Assembly (NCBI GenBank): GCA_021823905.1
Contig: JAKALX010000147.1
Location: forward strand, 1 to 8,595
Origin: Chloroflexota bacterium
GTDB taxonomy: Bacteria; Chloroflexota; Dehalococcoidia; Tepidiformales; Tepidiformaceae
Length of the DNA: 8,595 bases
Direction of reading: 5' to 3'
The position numbers and the translations under genes were made by a program. Positions within the stretch are counted from its first letter, which is position 1; the number at the start of each line of letters is the position of its first letter. The notes under the pieces were generated by a model. It did not search any database and was not told the origin of the DNA. It worked only from the letters and a program-made list of their open reading frames with translations. Below, piece by piece: positions 1 to 4,767 of the stretch.

Positions 1-946
1 GCAGCTCGATCTCCGTCTCGTGCATCGTGGCGTTCAGCAGCGGGTGCAGGCGCAGCGCCTTGCCGACGGCCTTGATGACCAGATCGGTGTACGACGGCCG
101 CACACCCTCTGGCGCCCACTCGTCGACCATCTGGCCGCGCAGATTCACCGCTTCGTCCATCGCCACGTCCATGCCCATCGTGAGCTGCGCCATCCGCTGA
201 AGGCTGCCGTGCATCCGCTCGGCGATGACCTTTCGCATGCCACGCACGGGGATACGTTCGCCCGCCTGATGCTGCCCGGCTGCAGGCGGCGAAACCGGAG
301 CAGCGGCCGGCGCCACCGGTTTCGGGCTCGCGGCCGCGGCCTCGACGTCTTCCTTCGTGACGCGACCACCCGGTCCGGTACCACTGACACTGCCGAGGTC
401 GATCCCGAGCTGCTCAGCCAGCCTGCGTGCCAGCGGCGAGGCCAGAACGTCTCTCGCGGGAGCCACCGCGGGCGCGGCCTTCGCGGCGAGCACGTCAGCC
501 TCGGTAATCCGCCCGCCTGGGCCGGTGCCGCGAATCGACGCCAGCGCGATTCCGGCCTCTTTGGCCAGCCGTCGGGCGCCCGGCGACGAGGGGATCGTAC
601 CGCCATCCAGCGCCACCGCCGGGGAGGTCGTGGCGGCAGCACTTGCAGCGCCGGTCGGTGAAGCGGCCACCGGCGCTGGCGGCGCGACGAAACCCGCGGG
701 CACCGCCTCGCCCGGCGCGAGAATGTAGCCGATGAGCGCGCCGGGGGCAGTCTTCGTGCCGGCGGATACGGCGTGGCGAACGATCCCGGCGGCCTCTGCC
801 TCGACCTCGAGGGCGATCTTCTCGGTCTCCATCTTGTAGAGCAGCTGGCCGGCCTGGACCGTGCCGCCGTCCGGGACGTGCCATTCCGCGACCACGCCCT
901 CGGTCATCGTCATTCCGGCCTTCACCAGCAGGATCTCAGTCGCCAT
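1..946 (-). CDS. acoC: Dihydrolipoamide acyltransferase E2, two tandem E3-binding domains (C-terminus cut by window)
   Basis: E2 core of a 2-oxoacid/acetoin dehydrogenase complex; it moves the acyl group from E1 to CoA on a swinging lipoyl arm. Translation from the ATG at 946 gives 315 residues before the left edge. Residues 1-80 are a lipoyl domain with the attachment lysine K43 in METEKIALEVEA. An Ala/Pro linker follows. Residues about 119-155 and 168-204 are two peripheral subunit (E3)-binding domains, each with S-P-x-A-R-R-L-A and G-T-G-P-G-G-R. A second Ala/Pro linker leads to the start of the catalytic domain from about 230 (IPVRGMRKVIAERM). The catalytic His-x-x-x-Asp motif would lie beyond the window. 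The start is set by AGGGAG at 953-958, and the gene overlaps the upstream AcoX-like gene by 11 bp. Two E3-binding domains instead of the usual one is the oddity. The E2 family is certain; the acetoin (acoC) assignment rests on operon context, and a pyruvate or branched-chain E2 is the alternative. Confidence 0.9.
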   Translation of the reverse strand, partial: MATEILLVKAGMTMTEGVVAEWHVPDGGTVQAGQLLYKMETEKIALEVEAEAAGIVRHAVSAGTKTAPGALIGYILAPGEAVPAGFVAPPAPVAASPTGAASAAATTSPAVALDGGTIPSSPGARRLAKEAGIALASIRGTGPGGRITEADVLAAKAAPAVAPARDVLASPLARRLAEQLGIDLGSVSGTGPGGRVTKEDVEAAAASPKPVAPAAAPVSPPAAGQHQAGERIPVRGMRKVIAERMHGSLQRMAQLTMGMDVAMDEAVNLRGQMVDEWAPEGVRPSYTDLVIKAVGKALRLHPLLNATMHETEIEL

Positions 947-1940
947 CAGCCTCTCCCTGGGTCATGCGAAACAGCCCCCGGCAGGCCGCAAGCCGCATTG
1001 TCAGCGCTACGTCGATGACGCGCGGGCCGTCGCGCCGAACGGTCAGCCGCGCGGATTGTCCAGGCGCCAGCCGGCGTTCGCGTTCGCCGTCGAGGGCGAT
1101 GACGCCGGGACCGCGAATCTCAACCCGCTCGTCCAGGCCCAATGCCCGCGCCTCGCGAACGCCTACCGGCACGTAGAGGCCCGGCGCGATCGGCGCCAGA
1201 ACCTCGCTGCCGCCGGCCCCAACCTCGACCAGCAGCCCGCCGTCGGCCGACTCCGGCACCGGCTGGAGCAGGCCGCCGATCGCCGACATGCCAACCGCGG
1301 CGGGTTCGGCCCTGGCGAGCACCAGTGTTCGAACCCGCCGGATATCCCAGACAGCCTTTGCGCCGACAAACGGCTCGTCGAGCAGCACGGCGTCGATCAG
1401 CGCCAGGTCATCGCGCTCCCTTTCGATCTCGACGTGCACCGCCTTCACCTGGCGGCTCGCTTCCTGCAACGAGACGGCGCGAGTCGCGACCAGCCCGGCC
1501 GCTGCGCCCGCGATCGTCCCTTCGACCATCTTCGGGAAGACGTTGTTCGTCCCGGTCGAGACGGCAACGAGCGGCGCATCGCGCCAGCCCAATGCGAACG
1601 CCCGGTTCGTCCCGTCGCCGCCAAGGGTGATGACGACGTCGACGTCTCGCTCCCGCATGGCGGCTGCGACGCGCATCGTGTCGAGCGCCGTCCCGGTCTC
1701 GGGCGAGTCGAGCGCCTCGAATTCCGCGTCGGCGTCGAGATCCTCCAGCGCAGAGAGGACGATGCCGTGCGAATCGGGCAGATAGACGAACCGCTCAATC
1801 CCTACGGCATTCGCGCCGAGGATTGCGCGGCGCACGATGCTCCGCTTCTCGCGGTTGTCGAAGACGGACGCGTGCGCCACCAGCCGGCGGATGTCCTTGC
1901 CCGACGCCGGGTTCGCGACGATGCCGACGACGCCTCCCAC
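936..1940 (-). CDS. acoX: AcoX-like protein of the ATP-NAD kinase family
   Basis: A 334-residue protein related to ATP-NAD kinases and to AcoX of acetoin operons, whose biochemical role is not established. An N-terminal glycine-rich strand holds NPASGKD (residues 10-16). The kinase-family signature LGGDGTNR is at 106-113, and a second nucleotide-site segment, STGTNNVFP, at 128-136. A C-terminal beta-rich region contains GPGVIALDGE (277-286), as in the NAD-kinase/diacylglycerol-kinase fold. The start is taken as the GTG at 1940, one base after the E1-beta stop. An open frame runs further upstream, but it is antisense-free only by chance: it lies over the E1-beta 3' end, is Arg/Ser-rich and has no family resemblance. 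The local Shine-Dalgarno is weak, so translation is probably coupled to E1-beta. The stop overlaps the E2 start by 11 bp. Family call is secure. Whether it phosphorylates NAD, another nucleotide or nothing is unknown. Confidence 0.85.
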   Translation of the reverse strand: MGGVVGIVANPASGKDIRRLVAHASVFDNREKRSIVRRAILGANAVGIERFVYLPDSHGIVLSALEDLDADAEFEALDSPETGTALDTMRVAAAMRERDVDVVITLGGDGTNRAFALGWRDAPLVAVSTGTNNVFPKMVEGTIAGAAAGLVATRAVSLQEASRQVKAVHVEIERERDDLALIDAVLLDEPFVGAKAVWDIRRVRTLVLARAEPAAVGMSAIGGLLQPVPESADGGLLVEVGAGGSEVLAPIAPGLYVPVGVREARALGLDERVEIRGPGVIALDGERERRLAPGQSARLTVRRDGPRVIDVALTMRLAACRGLFRMTQGEADGD

Positions 1941-1941
1941 G

Positions 1942-2949
1942 CTAGGCCTGCTTGCCGAGGATCCGCCGCACTTCCGACACGATTCGATCGGCGTTGGGCA
2001 TGTACTCCTTCTCGAGCACGGGACTGAACGGCACCGGCGAGAACGGCGCGCCGACGCGGCCCACCGGCGCGTCCAGGTGGTCGAACGCCTCTTCCTGGAT
2101 CTGGGCGGCGAACTCCGCGCCGATCCCGCCGAAACGAACCGCTTCGTGCGCGATGAGCGCCCGGTGCGTCTTCCGCACCGAGGCAACGACCGTCTCGGTG
2201 TCGAACGGCTGCAGCGTCCGCGGGTCGATGACCTCAACGTCGAGGCCGTCGGCGGCCAGCGTCTCCGCCGCCTTCAGGCTCTCGGAAACCATCCTGCCGA
2301 TGGCGACGATCGTGAAGTTCGTGCCGGGCCGGACGACGTTCGCCTTTCCCAGGGGGATCTCGTAGAGCGCCTCGGGCACCTCGGCTCGCATCCCGAGAAG
2401 CGTCTTCGTGTTGATCACCATCACCGGGTTGTCGTCGCGGACGGCCGCCACCAGCAGCCCCTTGGCTTCGTACGGTCCGCTCGGCATCACTACCTTCAGC
2501 CCCGGCACGTGGCAGAACCAGGCTTCGAGGCTCTGGCTGTGCTGCGCCGCCATGCTCGAACCAGCGCCCGCCATCGTGTGGATGGTCAGCGGCAAAACCG
2601 CTTTGCCGCCGAACATGTACTTCATCTTCGCGATCTGGTTCACGATCTCATCCATGCAAACGGTCATGAAGTCCATGAACATGATGTCGACGATTGGCCG
2701 CAGACCGGTCGCCGCCGCGCCCAGGCCCAGGCCCATGATCCCCGACTCCGAGATCGGTGTGTCGACCACGCGCTCTGGGCCGAATTCGGCGAGCAGGCCA
2801 CGAGTCACTCCGAAGACACTGCCGTAGAGGGAAACGTCCTCTCCACAGATGAAGACGTTGGGATCTTCTCGCATGAGCTGTCCGAACGCCTCGCCCACGG
2901 CGGCGACGTAGGTAAGCTCGCGGGCAACGGGAGCTTCAGTCGTGGTCAT
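1942..2949 (-). CDS. acoB: Acetoin/2-oxoacid dehydrogenase E1 component, beta subunit
   Basis: A complete 335-residue beta subunit of the thiamine-diphosphate-dependent E1, forming a heterotetramer with the E1-alpha encoded just upstream. It has the transketolase pyrimidine domain: GEDVSLYGSVFGVTRGL (36-52), then DTPISESGIMG (63-73), whose Glu68 matches the family glutamate that activates the thiamine ring. H137 in AAQHSQSLE corresponds to the conserved HSQ of E1-beta subunits. The C-terminal transketolase domain carries VEVIDPRTLQPFDTETV (238-254) and AHEAVRFGGIGAE. Length is normal for the family. The ATG at 2949 has a strong AGGAGGA at 2954-2960 that overlaps the stop codon of E1-alpha. 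A short FSPVP-FSPVL duplication is seen at 303-311. Beta subunits for acetoin, pyruvate and branched-chain oxoacids look alike, so acoB is chosen because of the AcoX-like gene next to it. Confidence 0.92.
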   Translation of the reverse strand: MTTTEAPVARELTYVAAVGEAFGQLMREDPNVFICGEDVSLYGSVFGVTRGLLAEFGPERVVDTPISESGIMGLGLGAAATGLRPIVDIMFMDFMTVCMDEIVNQIAKMKYMFGGKAVLPLTIHTMAGAGSSMAAQHSQSLEAWFCHVPGLKVVMPSGPYEAKGLLVAAVRDDNPVMVINTKTLLGMRAEVPEALYEIPLGKANVVRPGTNFTIVAIGRMVSESLKAAETLAADGLDVEVIDPRTLQPFDTETVVASVRKTHRALIAHEAVRFGGIGAEFAAQIQEEAFDHLDAPVGRVGAPFSPVPFSPVLEKEYMPNADRIVSEVRRILGKQA

Positions 2950-2953
2950 TTCG

Positions 2954-2960
2954 TCCTCCT
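2954..2960 (-). promoter_or_regulatory. Shine-Dalgarno of E1-beta, overlapping the E1-alpha stop codon
   Basis: Read on the minus strand, AGGAGGA begins inside the TAG stop of E1-alpha (2961-2959) and ends four bases before the ATG of E1-beta. Ribosomes terminating on E1-alpha would be placed on the next site, which fits equal production of the two E1 subunits. Confidence 0.8.
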
Positions 2961-3936
2961 ACCCGGCAGCCGTCGTGTAGATGTCTTCCATCAGCGCCTC
3001 GGGCGCCGGGAACGGGCTCGCCTCGGCGAACGCGATGGCCTCCCGCACCTCGGCAAGGAACCCCGCGCGTATCGCCGCGGCCTCGTCGGCCGAAAGGATC
3101 CCCTGCTCGGCCAGCCGCGACTCCATCAGCTCGATCGGATCCCGCTTCCGCCATTCGAGCACTTCACTGTCGTCCCGGTAGATCACGCCCATACCTCGCA
3201 CGCCGACGTGGTCGAAGTAGCGGTAGGTCTTGCACTCGAGGAGCGTCGGCCCCAGACCTCGCCGGGCGCGGGCGATGGCCTCGCCCGCCGCCTCGTGGAC
3301 CGCAATCGCGTCCATTCCGTCAACGATGACGCCGGGCATGCCATATCCGGCTGCGCGGTCGGCGATGTCGTGCACCGCCTGGTGGCGTTCCTGGCGCGTG
3401 AACTCGCCGAAGCCGTTGTTCTCGCAGACGAAAACAACCGGCAGCTTGTAGAGCGCGGCCATGTTCGCGGCCTCGTGGAACGTCCCTTCGTTGCTCGCGC
3501 CGTCGCCGAAGAAGCAGACCGTGACGTTGTCGGTCTTCCGGTACCTGTTCGAGAACGCGGCGCCGATGGCGATGACGGGACCAGCGCCGACGATGCCGTT
3601 CGCTCCCAGCATGCCGAGGTCGAGGTCGCAGATGTGCATGCTGCCGCCCTTGCCCTTGCAGTAGCCGGTGACGCGGCCGTAGAGCTCGGCGTACATCTTC
3701 TTGAGGTCGCCCCCCTTGGCCACGAGGTGCCCGTGGCCCCGGTGCGTGCTCGTGATCTGGTCCTGGTCGCGAAGGTGCGTCATCACACCCGCCGCGACCG
3801 CCTCCTCGCCCACATACAGGTGCAGCGCCCCAGGCACCTTGCCCGATTCCATGAGCTTGCCCGCTTCTTCCTCGAAGGTCCGGATGCGCACCATCCGGCG
3901 ATGCATGTCGAGAAGCGTCTCCCGGCTGATTTCCAC
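2959..3936 (-). CDS. acoA: Acetoin/2-oxoacid dehydrogenase E1 component, alpha subunit
   Basis: First gene of the operon; the alpha subunit binds the diphosphate end of thiamine diphosphate. With the GTG at 3936 it has 325 residues, the usual length for AcoA/PdhA-type subunits. Motifs, numbered from that start: HLYVGEEAVAAGV (39-51), STHRGHGH (63-70), the thiamine-diphosphate motif beginning GDGASNEGTFHEAAN (144-158) and closing with ENN at 172-174, and YRYFDH near 238-243, where His243 takes the place of the conserved active-site-loop His. That segment reads FDH rather than the commoner xGH. The start is chosen because GAGGTG (3943-3948) lies six bases upstream and the protein then begins just before RETLLDMHRRMVRIRTFEE, the typical family N-terminus. 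An in-frame GTG at 3945 is possible, and the frame stays open to 4185, but that extension overlaps the divergent antitoxin gene and lacks family similarity. Substrate (acetoin versus pyruvate) is inferred from context. Confidence 0.92.
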   Translation of the reverse strand: MEISRETLLDMHRRMVRIRTFEEEAGKLMESGKVPGALHLYVGEEAVAAGVMTHLRDQDQITSTHRGHGHLVAKGGDLKKMYAELYGRVTGYCKGKGGSMHICDLDLGMLGANGIVGAGPVIAIGAAFSNRYRKTDNVTVCFFGDGASNEGTFHEAANMAALYKLPVVFVCENNGFGEFTRQERHQAVHDIADRAAGYGMPGVIVDGMDAIAVHEAAGEAIARARRGLGPTLLECKTYRYFDHVGVRGMGVIYRDDSEVLEWRKRDPIELMESRLAEQGILSADEAAAIRAGFLAEVREAIAFAEASPFPAPEALMEDIYTTAAG

Positions 3937-3942
3937 GGTGAT

Positions 3943-3948
3943 CACCTC
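3943..3948 (-). promoter_or_regulatory. Shine-Dalgarno that decides the E1-alpha start
   Basis: Minus-strand GAGGTG followed by six bases and then GTG (3936). It supports a start here rather than at any codon further upstream in the same open frame. Confidence 0.65.
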
Positions 3949-3972
3949 GTCAGCGGCTCGTGTAGCGCACGG

Positions 3973-4002
3973 ACGGTAGCACGCGCGCGGCCAGCGCCGC
4001 AA
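3973..4002 (-). promoter_or_regulatory. Weak candidate promoter for the dehydrogenase operon
   Basis: On the minus strand TTGCGG (4002-3997) and TACCGT (3978-3973) are separated by 18 bases and lie about 37 bases before the E1-alpha start. Agreement with the sigma-70 consensus is modest (4/6 and 3/6). An enhancer-dependent sigma-54 promoter, common for aco operons elsewhere, was not evident. The assignment is mainly positional: the operon must start in this 153-bp divergent gap. Confidence 0.22.
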
Positions 4003-4041
4003 AGGTATCTTCCGCGGTAGCAATCCGGCACACCGCAGTCC

Positions 4042-4047
4042 GATAAT
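4042..4047 (+). promoter_or_regulatory. Candidate -10 element for the toxin-antitoxin module
   Basis: GATAAT, five of six matches to TATAAT, lies 42 bases before the antitoxin ATG inside the divergent intergenic region. I could not match a good -35 at 16-19 bases upstream, and no Shine-Dalgarno is obvious before the antitoxin start. Position is plausible; the sequence support is weak. Confidence 0.25.
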
Positions 4048-4089
4048 GGAGCGGGAATCCATCCCCGGCGGCGGCCCCACGCGACACGC

Positions 4090-4326
4090 ATGACGACGAT
4101 CGAACTGACCCTCGACGACCCTCTCCTTCAGCAACTGGACAAAGCCGCGCTTGAGGCAAACCTTCCCCTGGGTGTGTTCATCCAACGGACGCTCACCACC
4201 GAGATTGAACGGCGGCGGGTTCGGCGCCTGGAATCAAGGGAGCGCGAGAGCTATCGGAATTTGCCGTCCGACCCTGATGACCCGGTCGAGGACTGGGAGT
4301 CGCTCGAGGAGTGGGGCGACGAGTGA
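4090..4326 (+). CDS. Antitoxin-like small protein of a MazEF-type module
   Basis: A 78-residue protein encoded directly before a MazF-like toxin. Residues 2-41 (TTIELTLDDPLLQQLDKAAL onwards, to about TTEIERR) read as a beta strand plus two helices, as in ribbon-helix-helix DNA-binding antitoxins. An Arg-rich stretch follows (ERRRVRRLESRERE). The C-terminal 18 residues from DPDDPVED to the end contain ten Asp/Glu, the kind of acidic flexible tail that covers the basic RNA-binding face of a MazF toxin. The ATG at 4090 is the first sensible start, though no clear Shine-Dalgarno precedes it. The stop TGA overlaps the toxin GTG by four bases (GTGA, 4323-4326). Such antitoxins usually repress their own promoter with the toxin as co-repressor; that is inferred here. 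The protein has no catalytic motif, and its identity leans on context. Confidence 0.75.
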   Translation: MTTIELTLDDPLLQQLDKAALEANLPLGVFIQRTLTTEIERRRVRRLESRERESYRNLPSDPDDPVEDWESLEEWGDE

Positions 4327-4658
4327 ATCGGGGTGACGTACGCTGGTGCAGCTTCAATCCGCCTGATAAACGCAGGCCGGTGGTCATTCTCACTCGTTCG
4401 TCGACGCTGCCAGTGATCAACTCGGTGACGGTGGCGCCGGTGACTCGCACCATCCGAAACGTACCGAGCCAGATCACAGTAGGGCCGGAGGATGGTCTGC
4501 CCTACCCCTCCGCGATCAATCTCCAGAACGTTCAGACTGTGGCGAAGTCCCGCATGGGCGCCCTGATTTGCACCCTCAGCCCACATCACATGGCGGCTAT
4601 CGCCGACGCCCTGGCGTTCGCCCTCGGATTCGACGAGGACGTGGCTTTCCTGCGCTAA
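4323..4658 (+). CDS. MazF/PemK-family endoribonuclease toxin
   Basis: A 111-residue protein with the layout of MazF/PemK toxins, which cut mRNA at short specific sequences. The N-terminal strand NRGDVRWCSFNPPDKRRPVVILTR holds the RGDV-W and RPVVIL motifs (split across residues 2-25). VTVAPVTRTIRNVPSQI follows as the second core strand region. Later come LPYPSAINLQNVQTV and a C-terminal helix ending ALAFALGF. Start: the GTG at 4323 overlaps the antitoxin stop by four bases, a common arrangement for coupled translation, with GAGGAG at 4306-4311 as a somewhat distant Shine-Dalgarno. A GTG at 4311 in the same frame would add four residues. Base composition is lower than around it (109 of 180 G+C in 4321-4500). 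The family call is good; the cleavage sequence and activity cannot be inferred. Confidence 0.82.
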   Translation: MNRGDVRWCSFNPPDKRRPVVILTRSSTLPVINSVTVAPVTRTIRNVPSQITVGPEDGLPYPSAINLQNVQTVAKSRMGALICTLSPHHMAAIADALAFALGFDEDVAFLR

Positions 4659-4688
4659 ATCCCCGCGATGAAGGCGCGCCCAACGTGA

Positions 4689-4717
4689 TTCGAACGCAGC
4701 GCCATCCGCGCTAGAAT
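4689..4717 (+). promoter_or_regulatory. Candidate sigma-70-type promoter of acs
   Basis: TTCGAA (4689-4694) and TAGAAT (4712-4717) are spaced by exactly 17 bases. The -10 matches TATAAT at five positions; the -35 matches at three. Transcription would begin near 4724, leaving a leader of about 44 bases that contains the acs ribosome-binding site. It suggests acs has its own promoter rather than depending on read-through from the toxin-antitoxin genes. Confidence 0.4.
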
Positions 4718-4752
4718 GCGATGCCGCGGGCCGTTCGCCCGTACCGCCAGCC

Positions 4753-4762
4753 AGAGGAGAGG
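4753..4762 (+). promoter_or_regulatory. Shine-Dalgarno that decides the acs GTG start
   Basis: AGAGGAGAGG ends five bases before the GTG at 4768. Strong purine-rich match, so GTG is accepted although no ATG is nearby in frame. Confidence 0.8.
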
Positions 4763-4767
4763 TCAGC

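Noticed and set aside
2021..2049. Short tandem duplication encoding FSPVP-FSPVL in E1-beta
   Set aside because: Only five residues, near the C-terminus in a loop that varies in the family; nothing suggests function or a disrupted gene.
1941..2237. N-terminal extension of the AcoX-like protein into the E1-beta 3' end
   Set aside because: It is a same-strand out-of-frame reading of E1-beta with Arg/Ser-rich low-complexity content; the family N-terminus (VVGIVANPASGKD) begins right at the GTG at 1940.
1837..4020. Very long plus-strand open frame opposite E1-alpha and E1-beta
   Set aside because: It is the complement of two well-supported dehydrogenase genes, is rich in His/Arg/Asp in an unstructured pattern, and has no start signal. 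GC-rich codon bias keeps antisense frames open.
3937..4185. N-terminal extension of E1-alpha by 83 residues
   Set aside because: The extension is Arg/Cys/Pro-rich, overlaps the antitoxin gene, and is not seen in the E1-alpha family; a Shine-Dalgarno and GTG at 3936 give the normal family length.
4686..4700. GTGATTCGAAC resembling the T-arm of a tRNA
   Set aside because: No anticodon arm, D-arm or acceptor stem can be found around it; it overlaps the candidate acs promoter and is a chance match.
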